Part shown: piece after piece, positions 34,952 to 48,611 of the stretch
How the letters are laid out: every line of letters begins with the position of its first letter
Numbering within the stretch: position 1 is the stretch's first letter
DNA from: Merluccius polli
Lineage: Eukaryota; Chordata; Actinopteri; Gadiformes; Merlucciidae
Assembly (NCBI GenBank): GCA_030340625.1
Contig: JAOPHQ010001136.1
Span: 434,001-498,000 of the forward strand
DNA: 64,000 nucleotides
Direction: 5' to 3'
Translations under genes and position numbers: made by a program
The notes under the pieces: model-generated
Database searches by the model: none
What the model was told of the DNA's origin: nothing
The model's input: only the letters and a program-made list of their open reading frames with translations

Positions 34952-35068
34952 ATCATAACCACCTGAACAACGCGGCGCTACCCCCCCTGGGTCCTGCCAT
35001 GGCGCTGTCCCATCCCCACAACAACCTGGGCATCGGCTTCAACAAGTACACCTCGCTCAAGGCTGTGG
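34952..35068 (+). CDS. shisa8: Internal exon of a shisa8-like AMPA-receptor auxiliary subunit gene
   Basis: This 117-bp exon encodes about 39 residues of a Shisa/CKAMP cytoplasmic tail, including LNNAALPPLGPAMALSH and NKYTSLKAV. It follows a CT-rich tract ending ttcag (AG at 34950-34951) and is followed by a GTGAGT donor at 35069. Both ends are phase 1. The last base (G) joins AC of the next exon to give an Asp codon, so the splice keeps frame. Family knowledge: Shisa6-9 are single-pass proteins that bind AMPA receptors at excitatory synapses, and the NKY-SLKAV block is shared by Shisa8 and Shisa9. Shisa8 is preferred because the RRHLAELA-type motif of Shisa6, 7 and 9 is missing from the next exon. 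Upstream exons with signal peptide, Cys-rich domain and membrane helix were not found. The paralogue call rests on memory, not an alignment. Confidence 0.8.
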
Positions 35069-36995
35069 GTGAGTGGACACCATGTGCCCTATAGGGACAT
35101 CTGTTAACAGCCATGTAAAAAGCCATGCATCACAATAGTGTCACAGCCTAAAACTCTGCGATTCTTCTATTTAAATAAGTCGATGCACTAGATACTGATC
35201 AGTCTCCAAATAATCACGTTATCATGACATCCTCATTTCACCAACCGACTACAAAATAGTAATCTCCAATGTCTAAGTAACAAAATAGGCTACCCTTTCC
35301 TAATCACACACATGTTTAGAGGCATGTAAAATGCACAACATTACATAAAAACAACGTAACAAAGCATTTTGATGATATTGATTTGCTCCCTGTAACCTAG
35401 CTTTATCCGTGTCCGTACATTAGCTAGTTAAAATCTACTAACTTGGCTAAGATACTGTAAAAATGATATTGCTAACTGAATTAAAATGTGATAATAAGCA
35501 AACATCAAAAGTGCTGCTGTTTAACAGGGCTCCTATGTGGCGCTGCTGCTATTAGTTCCCAATGTTTTTTCGAACTATTGAGTGTCTCCATGATCCACCA
35601 CTGCTCTAAAATAATTGGTCTGATAGGGTTGAGATGAGTTGAGAGATGTTGCAACACTGTCTCTTTATGGCTTTGCACACGGCATAACATAGCTTTTCCA
35701 GTTTTCGGGTTTCCGAGTTTTCTAGTATCGTTTAGTAACTATTTTTATTTCTAAGTAATTAGTGTCATAACTAAATTGAAATTGGCTGCATAACTCGGTT
35801 GAGAGAAAAGAAATAGCCTTACAAAAGGCGCAGAATGGTTTAGTCTGCCCCTGTACTAGGATTTGTCTCTAAATGCAGCTAATCGAGCTGAGTTACTGCT
35901 GATGCTAGAGCATCAATGTGCACTGTGATGTCTTTCATCATGTCTTTCCCCAAGTAAGGGAAATTAGGGTACCAAAAAAGAAAAGAAAGACAAAGAAAGC
36001 AAACTGAGGGAAAACAACTGCTAACTACTTTCTTTCAAAAGAAAGGTGAGCACAACTAACACAGTTTAAGAATGGTTTAACCTAATATCAGCAGTTGTTT
36101 AGATTTAAGGCAGTCAGCCAGGAATCTAGCTTGGAACATATTTGCATTGTGCAACATCAATTAATCAGTATCATAAATTAATCAGCATCATAGTTACAAT
36201 GTCATACGACAGTGGCTACTAAAAGTTATCGACATTGAGGTGTCGCTGACCTTGTGGGAAAGACAGTTCAACTTTGGAGCAATATTTAGCCCATTTTCCA
36301 GTCAGCTAGCATGACATGTTTGGTATCAACAGATTAATTGCAATCTCAAGATTTGGATGATACCACTGCCGAAGCTTTAGAACCTGCAACGGCCTTCAAA
36401 AGACAGTAATGTTAATGCCAGATGATGAAGGTTAAAAGTAGGCCAATTAAACCAAGAACTGAGGAGGAGAATAATTCCAATTTTAGGATCATGGTGATCA
36501 ATGAGACAGAGTCTAATTAAATATAATCTATGGTTCTATTTTTCACTTTTAGATGGTTAAATTATGTTAGAAATAGGCTGGCCAGTAGGCTGCAGTTTAC
36601 TTTTTGGCCTATTCAAACGAGAGGTTTCAGCTTACCTTGCTTTGTTCAATCTGTTACTGTTACTGGTGCATTCTGGTCAGATTTAATTATTTTCTTTATA
36701 AAAACAAGATTTGATCTTCAAAAAATATTTTTCTAAATTGTTTCCAGCTTTGTAAAGTTTAAATAATTGTGCTTATAGGCCTACATGCTTTTGAACCTCT
36801 ACACTGTGAGCTTGGATTAAATGGACTGAAATACTGCAATGTACTGTATAGGCTAGCACTTGGAAAGCTGATTATTATTGTCTTCTTGTTTCTGAAAATT
36901 AAACATGACTAGTGAAGTCTTGTTCAGTTGTCTTTTATTATGCAGTATAGTAAGCATTTTCTAGCTTTGTCTTATACCTTGGGAATGATAAATAC
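35069..36995. other. Intron, unique AT-rich sequence
   Basis: No coding, RNA or transposon signature recognised. A GA/A-rich patch lies near 35975-36005. Confidence 0.4.
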
Positions 36996-37283
36996 TTAAA
37001 GGTCTCATTGCATCGTTTTTTCGTTAATTTTGCAGTGTCTCTAGTCTCTAGTATTAATGAATGCCCTGTGAGCCGGTTTTGGTGAAAAAAATGCTCTGGT
37101 GCGCCTGTTTCAGGCTGTTCTAGTTTGGAGGAGGAGGTGGGGGGGAAGAACGAGAGGTTTTCGGCTCTTACTCATGAATATTCATGACATTTAAATGACT
37201 TGCCTCTGATTGGCTAACAGCACTGTCCGTCACAGAGATGTTAGCCAATCAGAGGCGAGTGATCCCTCTAGTGCGTTATCAAC

Positions 37284-37355
37284 CATAGACATCTTATACA
37301 TATGTTACTAATTATATACATACATTAGATACATTCATGATATAAGATGTCTATG
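37284..37355. mobile_element. 72-bp hAT-type MITE with perfect target duplication
   Basis: The 15-bp perfect inverted ends CATAGACATCTTATA (37284-37298) and their reverse complement (37341-37355) are flanked by identical 8-bp repeats TTATCAAC (37276-37283 and 37356-37363). An 8-bp duplication points to the hAT superfamily. It is nested in the larger TTAA-type candidate element. Confidence 0.85.
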
Positions 37356-38840
37356 TTATCAACACGACAAATCACCATGACGTCAGAACATACGTTCTTC
37401 CGGGTGGCAAAAGACGAAGGGCCAATTGCTCTGTCAGTTAGCATTGCGTTAGCTGTGCTGCGCTTTAAAACCGTACTCCTTAAAACGGAGGTTTTGGAGT
37501 TTAACACGCAGCTGCGCACGAAGTTAAACCTGATTGCTGTGTAATGACCTACACAGGATCAGCTGATTCCTGATTTCTAGTTATACCCCAGCAGACGCAG
37601 TCTTAACTTAATGTTGGATGCATTTTGTGCTATAATTACCAACAAAAACTTAATGGGAATGTAAAGTGAACTTTAATATAATAAAACGCAAATAATGTTG
37701 AAATATATTCTGAAATAGTCTAGCCTACTTTTTGTGGAAATCTGAGTCTGGAATCTGAATCTGCCCTCACCTACGTCAATCAATCAATTACTTGTCATTG
37801 TTTTCTCTTGGTGTGCATGCAAACGTGATTAATTAATTAATTGAAGACAAATTAATATGCGAGTAATTAGGGTAATTCCACGCCTATAAATTCTCGGAGA
37901 AGGAGAGGGTAGTTAGGATGAACATGTCTCGGATAGAGAACTATAACGAGCAGCAGAAGTTATATTTATTGTACTGCATTCGAGGTGTTGTGGACACGGT
38001 GGAAGAGGAAAGACACCACCACCACGCTCCGAAGAAAGTCTGTTTGGGATGATCTCTCAAACACATTTAACAGTAGATCTCAGCAGAAGACCGAGCAGCC
38101 CGGCACATTTAAAGAATTTATGGAAGCGCTTGAAAGTTGAAGCGCGTAATGCTATTGCTGAGCGGACGCACGACCAAGACCTGGGCCCCGTGAACCGTTA
38201 AATATCACTGCTCATTCCAAATCGACTATGTCCAATATTGTTATTGTGCTGAAGGCCTATCTGGCGTAATAAGTGTAAATGTATCATACATTATTATTAA
38301 TACTAATAATAATAATTAATAAAACTAATTCTGTGTGTGTCGGTTATAATGGAGCCTTGTTTCATCCTACAAACTGGTTTAGTCTCCTCTAAAACCATGT
38401 CCGTTTCGAGACTAGACTAACACGCACAAAATACGCCCTCTAGTGTCTGATGTGAATTTCTCTGAAGACACAGCAATTGAGATCAAGGTAAAACGCAGCT
38501 GCAGGTTAAACCACAGGTACATATGACACAGCAATGGAGCTTAAGACGTCACGTGACTTCTTACGTCACCGACTAATTTAAAACCATGTTAAACTCTAAA
38601 AAGTGGCTAAGCTAGTGACAGAGCAATTGCCCCGAAACGTTCTCCGATGGCAGAAATAGTAAACAAACCCCTCCATATCATTTGACAGGGCAGAGCGATG
38701 GAGAGTACATGGCTTGAATGAATGATTTTCTTCTTGTGGGGCGCTACATGACGTCTCATTAATTTATACGGGTATGGGAAGTCTCATTAATATATTACGA
38801 CGGAGTATTAGGGCCACATTAAGAATTTTTTTTTCATTAA

Positions 38841-38904
38841 ATTACGAGAATAAAGTCGTAAATATTGAATTAATTACGAGAATAAAGTCGTACATATTGA
38901 ATTC
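38841..38904. repeat. 32-bp tandem repeat, two copies
   Basis: ATTACGAGAATAAAGTCGTA starts at 38841 and 38873 with a shared tail. The motif is a familiar fish repeat word. Confidence 0.85.
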
Positions 38905-39527
38905 ATTACGGCTACATTATAGGCTACACGTTAAACGTTTATTATACGGTTGTGCTCACTGAGCAAACCCAGGTTTAAGGCAGCCTACAGGTTAACGTGT
39001 GTTACACGTTGTTTAAGAAGTCGGGGTATTGCTGGACTCTTTCGCGTCTATCTCCGGAATGGAAAATGATAGCGACGTAATACTTTTTTTTAATGAAACC
39101 GAGAGATGCAGCATTTAGAACTTCCATCTTCAGATCAACAACAATGTTTTTAACAATGTAACACTGTTTACAGTAGCCGGCTGGATCGCTTCAGTGGAAG
39201 CCGCTCTCTTCCTGCCACCCGGAAGTATTTGACGCCTATTGTTTACAAACATTCTGAAATGCCGTATACTGTTTTCCTGAGGGCGGTCTCAAGCCAAGGT
39301 AGGCGAGGTCATGAATATTCATACACATTCATATGTCAGAGTGTTAGGCTTTTTCTCACTTCCTCGTTTCTGACTTCCTCGTCCGTCTATGTTCTTACAT
39401 TGGCTAATGCATGCAATGGGGGTAGAAGAACGTTTTCCACGTGCAGCATGCATATGCAATTAGGAGTGACCTATCATATTTCAAAAGGAGCAAGTAAAAA
39501 CAGTTTACCGGTGAAGTACACCTTTAA

Positions 39528-40213
39528 ATAAACATGAAGAAAATAATAAGCATGATACTCCAAGCAAACTTCATTTAACCATAGTCAAAGTATCACACAG
39601 TAATTGTAGGCTAAAGTATTTTGAGAAAGGAAGGTTGAAATGTGGTGAGATTTCTAACTGTACAGACTTAAGCAAATATCATAGCTTATTTATTATTACT
39701 TGTTTAAATGTGGTATGAACAGTTCATTAGTGACTACCCTAATTACCATTAAGGATGCATGAGTACAGTTGTTGGCTCAATTATTTGTAGACATGCCATG
39801 CCCACAGAGACTGCTTATGTATAGGGCCCAGACTTTTGTGCTACTCTTGACCCGATACTACCACTGCGATCATGAATATGCAACTATAAGGCTATTAATC
39901 AAATTGATCAAATCAAAAAGCTGAGTTATGCAGTTTTCTCAAGCTTCTTCTTTTGTTTTGTTTCATGAAAAACAAATATTGCAGGAACTTACAAAACAAG
40001 AATGTTTTGTAAAAGCCAAAAAACTATCGTAAACACAAAAATCTGTTTACAATACTTTGTTTCTTTTAGGTTTCATTTGTAAATATATTTTTTTCCTTAA
40101 CAATACTTCACTTATGTTTACAACGCTTTCTGGCCTCGTTTTGACTCCATAGTATGGGCATCTTTGCTCAAGGATGCCAGGCTGTGGACGTTGGGGATCG
40201 AACCTACTACCTT

Positions 40214-40251
<38 letters not shown>

Positions 40252-41059
40252 TGCATGCGCGCACACACTATCTATAAATGAAGACTCTGGATAACATGAA
40301 CAGAGATCTATCCTATATACAGAAAACGCTTATATATCACAGCAGTGGGGCTCAGCACGGAGCCATTTAGTTAATGGCTATTTGATGGCGGCAGCACTCC
40401 CACATCCGCCCACCAATTTTGAGACATTGTTCCCATTCAGAGAGTGCCACATTGGATTTATAATGTCACCGCGGGCATCCATTTAAAATAAGCTGAATTA
40501 TACAAGAGCTTAATGGATAAATAAGAACAACGAAAAAACTCAACGGGAAAACAAGTCATTGGTCTGTCTAAGCATGTGGTCTATGAGGAATACCTCTCCA
40601 CGTTTTGATATACATATATATATAAATATATATATAGGAAAACATCATTACATTTATAAGATGAATACAAACAAACTGTTGTCCTTAATTTCTTTTTGAT
40701 TGCAGATCTTTATTTACATTGCATACTCTTTTTTTCTTGCTCTATTTGTCTTTTGATAGAGTATGCAGATTACAATGCTCATGTTACATATAATTATAGT
40801 TATTGTACGTGCGTGTCCTTGTGTGTGAATTGTGCGAAGGCCAATTTCTCTGCTCAATTAGTCCGTTCAGCTGTGCTAACTGAGGATAATGAACCAAATT
40901 ATGGTGATCGCTGATTGAAACTCTAAAATAGCTTTCAACTGTTCCTTCCTATTTGTGTTATTAATAAAGAAAGTATTTACCAACACACAAGCTGTGATTG
41001 CTGTCTGCCTATAGAATGCAGAATGAACACAGTTTTATTTTTGCTTGATGTGCCTCCTA
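39528..41059. other. Intronic sequence without gene
   Basis: CA repeat at 40218-40248 and an AT palindrome at 40611-40637. The stretch 40370-40540 is repeat-free and could be conserved non-coding DNA. No exon recognised. Confidence 0.4.
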
Positions 41060-41264
41060 AACAACACACACAATTCAATTTAATTTATAAAGCGCATTTC
41101 ATGCACAAGGCAGACTCAATGTGCTTCACAAGAGGTATACATAGTTACAGTAAAAACAGTTATATAAAAATCAATTAGGAATCAATTGAAGAGTGCAAGT
41201 GCAAGTAAACAATCATATGTATGACATCTTCACCACCCACTCACACAACCACACATGGACACAT

Positions 41265-41356
<92 letters not shown>

Positions 41357-42490
41357 CAACAGAATGCTGTTGAAAAAAGATAGGTTTTTAATCTGTTTTT
41401 AAAGATGGCTACTGATGTGGCATGTCTAACTGTGTCAGGCAAGGTGTTCCATTTTTGTGGGGCATATACACTAAAAGCTGCCTCCCCTTCTTTGGATCGG
41501 GTGCGAGGGATGAGTAAATTGCCACTGCCTGTTGACCGAAGTGTTCTTGCTGGGGTGTAATTGATGAGCATATCAGTGATGTACTGAGGTGCAAGGCCAT
41601 GTAGTGCTTTATAAACCAGGAGCAGTATTTTGAAATCGATTCTTGTTCTAATGGGTAACCAGTGCAAAGATTTAAGAATGGGTGTGATGTGTTGATATTT
41701 CTTGGTACCAGTGAGAATACATGCAGCTGCATTTTGAATTAGTTGTAACCCCTGAATACTTGATTTTGGGAGTCCAGTGAATAAACCATTACAGTAATCT
41801 AATCTACTTGTTATAAATGCATGGATTAATTTTTCTGAGCCTGATTTTGACAGAAAGCCCCTCAATTTGGAGATATTTTTGAGATGATAGAAAGATGATC
41901 TTGTAATGTGGTTGATATGACTTCTGAAATTTAGATTGCTGTCGATAATTACACCCAGATTCCTTGCTTCAGTTTTGCTGTCAAGTGAGAGAGAGTTGAG
42001 ATGTGCTGCAATTTTCTGTCTCTGAGCCTGTGCACCAACAAGATGAGTATTTCTGTTTTGTCTTTGTTTAGTTGTAAAACATTTTCTGACATCCATTGAT
42101 TAATATCTTTGATACACTGAGTGAGGGATATTATGGGTGATAGGTGATCAGGGTGTAGTTAAATGTAAGGTTGCGAATCATCTGCATAATTATGGTAACT
42201 AAGATTATGTTTGCGTATGACATGGGAGAGTGGAAGCATGTAGAGATTGAACAGCAGTGGTCCAAGAATTGACCCTTGAGGTACCCCACATGTAATGTTC
42301 ATTTTGTTGGAGTTGAATTCATCAATGGAGACATAAAACTGCCTATCATAAAGGTAGGTTCTGAACCAATTTAGAACTGAGCCAGACAAGCCAACCCACC
42401 TTTCAAGCCTTTCCAGTAAGATTTTGTGGTCAATGGTGTCAAAGGCAGAGCTAAGATCAAGTAGAACAAGAATGGATTTTTTTTTCCATT
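41060..42490 (-). mobile_element. 5'-truncated L2-type LINE fragment
   Basis: Minus-strand frames give the end of a reverse transcriptase. 42389-42159 has CGVPQGSILGPLLF and the catalytic YADD. After a short gap, 42096-41356 has LGVIIDSNLNF, ASRLDYCNGLF-like text (ITSRLDYCNGLFTG), IQNAAACILTGT, LHWLPIRTRI and FKNRLKTYLFSTAFC. This order is typical of the L2/CR1 group in fish. A stop or frame change separates the two frames, so the copy is dead. The 3' region contains a 90-bp CA repeat and ends near the AATTTATAAAGCGC sequence at 41080-41100 that is common at fish LINE tails. Confidence 0.85.
41263..41354. repeat. CA microsatellite, about 90 bp
   Basis: Uninterrupted CA repeat inside the 3' untranslated part of the L2-type LINE fragment. 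Confidence 0.95.
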
Positions 42491-42983
42491 CAGGAATATA
42501 GGGCTAGGGTTAGTGTGTTTGACTCCCAGCCAAAAGGTTTTGGGCATCATTTAGCAAGACGCCCCTTCCTGTATCTGCTCATTCATAACATCTATCTAAA
42601 AATACATCACTTTGAAAAAAATTGTCTGTTAAAATAGTAAATAGGATTCTAACAGCTTTTTTCTTTCAAGTGTTTTTTATTCATGTATTTTCAAGTAGTG
42701 TGTGGTCAGTTCAATTTAAGCTTCCAAGTCTTCATGGTAACCACATAGAGTGGCACATTATGGCTGTGTCCCAACATCTAGGCAGCATTTGGAGGCAGGG
42801 AGGCATCAAGTCTTGTCTCAATCGAATATTTACAAAAATGCCACCTGCTAAAGGCAGCATAGACGTATCCTTCATAGGTCAAAATATCCCACAATGCAGT
42901 GTGCCTGCTCCGCTCCACTGCTCCCACAAGAATTGTATTATATATATATATATATATATATACTGTATATATATATATATAAA

Positions 42984-43016
<33 letters not shown>

Positions 43017-44126
43017 TTTATTTTATATTTTTTATTTTTTTTTATTTATTTATTTTTTTTTATTTTATTTTTTTTTTTTTCTACCAAGAAAATGATAGTT
43101 TAGTCACTGGATATCCATTTGATTTAAATGTATAATGCTTTTTAAGAAATTTGTCCCAACTTTAGTTTTGCAATGACCGACAGGTGGTAGCATAACTGTT
43201 GTAACTGACGGACGGATCAACTGTCAGTATTTTGGCAACATCATGTCGTCACGCATTGCTGACTTGGAAGTCCATCTCAATCCAGACTCCTTTACAGGTA
43301 ACTTCATACAAAAACACTGCCTCCAAAGGACACTGTCTTACTAGACAGCAAGGTATCAGGCAGCTGCCTCAGCTTGGGGCACAGCCTATGTATAAGTTAG
43401 CCTGTAGTAAACACCCAGTTCCCACTAGAAAGCAGTGGTCATAAAATCATTATCCCCGGGAACTCATGGCTGTTATTGATCGGCTTGAACTGCAAATCAA
43501 TATAACAGGCAACTGACAACAGACGTGTCAACTGAAAGAAAACAAAACACGCGTACCATTCAAAAGGTGTTAAATTTAAACAGCCATTTTCTTTCCTATT
43601 CCTTCTGTCGCTAGTGGAACAACCAAGACAAGCTGTGCTTTTCTCATGTAGTACTGTTGTTTCTAGCACATGGAGGAGAGAAGTTTACCCATAATACAGT
43701 GCTTTTTTTTGCTTAGGTGTGCCGTTTCCAACCAAATTCTCAATTTGCTCTTTCTTATTTTTGCCTACAATGTTTTGTGAAAGGCAGGTTTTTTCTGTTT
43801 TGAGTCTTGTCCTACTATGATAAAATATGACAGCCTATTATTATTATTATTATTATTAGCCTTATTATTAGACCACACACACACATTAGGTTCACACTTT
43901 TAATGGGTCACAAGTAACTTGGTGCTGACTGACAACATGTCTGGACAGTAGAGGGTCAAACACACTGACTCCTGCCCTGAGGTTGCCCTGTGGCCAGACA
44001 CACACACACACACACACACACATGCAGATATATGTACACACACACACATGCACAAACACACACACATGCACATACAGTATATGTACATACACACACCATA
44101 CAAACAAAGGCACATGCATCCATGCA

Positions 44127-44165
<39 letters not shown>

Positions 44166-44478
44166 ACTTACATATTGAGTTTCTCCAACTTTTTCTTCTA
44201 AGTCAGACACACTCGCTACCAGAAAGTAGCAAGGGCTCATTGTGTTGAAGCAGTAGAGCTTAGAGGATATGTTTGTTTGTTCTTGAAACACTCCCACTTT
44301 TCTGAAAGCCCTTGCAGAACCCTTAAATAAATAAATGTTCAACTCTCAGAGAGAAACGCCACTGTACTATATCACTTGATCAGTGTCTCGCTTTCTCTTT
44401 AGTTCTCTTTCTTTGTGTCTCTGTGTACTGTCTCCATTGCAGCACACACATACACACACACTCTCTTTCACTCATTCA

Positions 44479-44523
<45 letters not shown>

Positions 44524-44732
44524 TGTACAGAGGCTGCTAAACCTAAAAAGTTATTTCATGTTTTTTGTGTCATTTTAGTCATTTCTATTTTGAGCAATAT
44601 ATATTCATACAGAAACTTAGACCTATTGCCATTCTAAAAAAACATTGAGTCCCCCTATTCACCTATCCACAAACTAACCTCTTGCTATCCAAACAAATAA
44701 ATAAACTGCTAACTGCTGCCATAAGCCAACAC
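42491..44732. other. Intronic sequence with simple repeats
   Basis: TA repeat then (ATT)n and T-rich run at 42938-43081, CA clusters at 43998-44160 and 44487-44520. No exon. The T-rich run could be a decayed LINE or SINE tail. Confidence 0.5.
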
Positions 44733-45117
44733 CTCACCTAGTCTCCTCACAGGGGCCATCACCTCCTGGTATGGCAACTGCACTGCAGACAACCGCAGAG
44801 CAATACAAAGGGTAGTTAGAACTGCCCAGAAAGTCTGCGGCTGTGAGCTCACACCTATAGCAGACCTGTATCAGGATGGGTGCAAGAAGAAGGCCCAGAA
44901 GATTATCAAGGACCCCAGCCACCCTAACAGTAAACTTTTCCAGCTGCTGCCCTCTGGCAAGTGCTACTGTAGTCTGAGAGCGAGGACCAGCAGACTCAGG
45001 GACTTTTTCCACCAAACTATCAGGCTTCTTAACAGTAGATAAACTCATGTATTGTTCTTACTTATTTATATACAATGCACTGTTTTTATCACTGTGTTTT
45101 TAGAGTTATTCCCATTG

Positions 45118-45178
<61 letters not shown>

Positions 45179-45424
45179 TGGTCATATATATTTATATACC
45201 TAATATGTATGCATGTATGTTATTTTAAGAGGTTTTTTTGCTCAGTTGTAGATAGGTGTATGTTCTCATTGCTGCTATTCTAGTAATCTAGTTTATATGT
45301 ACTATTATATGCACTTTAGGCTGCTGCTGGTCAGGAGGGGGGTAGAGACCTAAGATTTTTGCTCTTGCATTATATGTAAATATGATCTGAGATGCAACTT
45401 CAATAAACTGAACTGAACTGAACA
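44733..45424 (+). mobile_element. 3' fragment of a CR1/Rex1/L2-type LINE
   Basis: A plus-strand frame from about 44750 reads ITSWYGNCTADNRRAIQRVV, KVCGCELTPIADLYQ, LFQLLPSGKCYCSLRARTSR and FHQTIRLLNSR, then a stop. This is the C-terminal end found in RT proteins of CR1-group LINEs. The remaining 3' UTR holds a 60-bp TG repeat (45118-45178) and ends in an AATAAACTGAACTGAACTGAAC tail, the short 3' repeat expected for this group. Everything upstream of the C-terminus is missing. Confidence 0.75.
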
Positions 45425-45444
45425 CCTCAAAACTTACTGCTAGT

Positions 45445-45490
<46 letters not shown>
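45445..45490. repeat. CA microsatellite
   Basis: Pure CA repeat of about 45 bp between the LINE fragment and the MITE. Confidence 0.95.
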
Positions 45491-45506
45491 GGTGTGTGTG
45501 GGCAGG

Positions 45507-45895
45507 GCCGGTGTCGTGCCAAAAAGTGATTGTCTGGCCGCGGGATCGCGCACAGCAGCCCGTTGAGCGGTAGCGCAAAAATGTCTGCTTTTCTCTGGAT
45601 TAAACGGCCATAATATGCAGATACACACAACTGTATTATAATGTAATTATAGCAAAGGCACGTGTCTTCGAAAGTTTAACGTTTGTTCTTCAATCAATTT
45701 TTGGCAGGTGAAAATGCCTATTTTGTGTTAATGGTCCTTTAAAATAATTCCAAGCTGTCCTGTGAGCTCCGGTGTTTATATTATGAAGCTTATGAATGAG
45801 ATCAAGTCATATTTAGGTAGAAATCACCTTTGACTAACTGTTTTTGGCCTTCAATCAATTTCTGGCAGACAATCACTTTTTGGCACGACACCGGC
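45507..45895. mobile_element. MITE with 30-bp perfect inverted repeats
   Basis: The first 30 bases (45507-45536, starting GCCGGTGTCGTGCC) are the exact reverse complement of the last 30 (45866-45895). The 389-bp interior has no coding sequence, but tcaatcaattt-tggcag appears twice near the right side (45690, 45851). No flanking target duplication is visible, so the superfamily stays open. Confidence 0.85.
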
Positions 45896-47003
<1,108 letters not shown>

Positions 47004-47629
47004 CATTTTAATACACAGAATAGTCAAGGGTCATTTTTGGACAAGTACACGTCATTAAAATAAAGATGACACTTTCCCACAGACTGAATGGGACTGTTAG
47101 TGTGTGACCAGTGTCATTGACAGCAGACTAATATGTTACTCAATCATATGCTACTCCAACACTATTTTCATTCACTCCCGCCATACTACAGTATGTTTTC
47201 ATTCACTCTTGCCACAGTACAATGTTTACATTCACTCTCACCACAGTACAGTATGTTTTTATTCACTCTTGCCACAGTACAGTATGTTTTGGTAGACATG
47301 TTAATGTCTCTCCAGTTGCATGATTTTAAGATGAGTTAACACACAACGTACTTGATTAAGAACAAGAAAGATAAAAAAAGATAGATTTCAAATTGCAAAA
47401 ATAGACCAAAGAACATATCTATTTCAACATAAGGCTGCCATTTGGAAGGAAAAATAAGCCCAGCTAATGTCCTCCATTGGGATGATTTCCAGTTTCCATT
47501 CTTTGCTCACTTTTCTTATTCTCTGCAATATCCATAATTCATGTTTACAAGCTTGCTATGCTATGACACTGATATATAAATGGTCCATTTAGACAGAATC
47601 TCCCCTTCTCTGCTGTTTCTCAGTCTTTC

Positions 47630-47676
<47 letters not shown>

Positions 47677-47679
47677 GCC

Positions 47680-47718
<39 letters not shown>

Positions 47719-47741
47719 TTATCTCGCTCTATATCTCTCTC

Positions 47742-47781
<40 letters not shown>

Positions 47782-48214
47782 TGTCTCTCTAACTATCTCT
47801 ATACTACTCTCTCTGTCCTTGCATATTCCAGCATACATGTGCACTATTCTCATATTGACCATGTGCTGCACTTGTTTGTGTTTAAACTTAACATGACGTT
47901 GTCTCTCCCTGATCTTCTTCGTTGTGTTTCCTCTGTGTGTGGAACTGCAGGCGTTTGTTGTGCTGCCCACACACACACATGCATTCTCATTCACCCCTCG
48001 GGTACCTCCTCTGTGGCTTTCAAGATGTATTGGTTTACCTGACTGCTTCGGTTAGGGGGTTCGAGGCGATGCACATGCTTTGTTTTGTGAGTAGGTGTGG
48101 GCATGTATGAGTGTGTTTGTGTGGATGCTACAGGTTGTCTTTTGTCAGTGAAGGCCACAGGCATGCATTTGAGCCTGGATTATTGTCTTGCACATACAAA
48201 CACACAAACACAGA

Positions 48215-48250
<36 letters not shown>

Positions 48251-48611
48251 GACTAAAGACCAATTAATCAAGGCAGAGATGTGTAAATATTACAACGGCA
48301 TCAGAGCACCAGTGAAGTCACCAGTAGCCCAGATGCGGCTATTTCAGTACCGCAGCTCGTTCACATGTACGCTATGATCCCAGCTGTTGAAGAGCACCAC
48401 TTCTTGTTTAATGTCCCTGTATGTCCACCCTAATAGTGTAATTTAATTCTGTTTGTGCTTTGTTGTCACTACCCCTACACACACATACACACGCACTCAC
48501 ACTCACAAACCTACCCTATACACACACACACACACACACTCAACATCCACGCCACCCACACACCCTCCACACCGCCCCCTTCATCCCTGTGTCTCCCTCC
48601 CTCCCTCCTAG
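47004..48611. other. Intron with minisatellite and tetranucleotide repeats
   Basis: A 31-bp minisatellite, four copies with ATTCACTC...CAGTATGTTTT, lies at 47164-47292. CTAT then CTGT tetranucleotides lie at 47628-47720, followed by CT (47735-47777). CA repeats occur at 48218-48248 and 48520-48540. The last bases form the acceptor region of the next shisa exon. Confidence 0.6.

Larger units (their letters stand above)
36996..39527 (+). mobile_element. Candidate 2.5-kb TTAA-type DNA transposon
   Basis: TTAA (36996-36999) followed by AGGTCTCATTGC on the left, and GAAGTACACCT followed by TTAA (39524-39527) on the right. Thus AGGT...ACCT ends sit at TTAA sites, as in piggyBac- or Kolobok-type elements. 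Both ends contain a palindromic ATGAATATTCAT about 170-210 bp inward. The right end recurs at window position 1-91, so it is a repeat family. The inverted ends match only for about four bases plus scattered positions, so two different elements are also possible. Interior frames (for example ATGAACATGTCTCGG from 37919) are degenerate. Confidence 0.4.

Noticed and set aside
37919..38150. A Myb/SANT-like or transposase coding exon inside the 2.5-kb TTAA element
   Set aside because: About 35 readable codons followed by frame breaks, and no motif strong enough to name.
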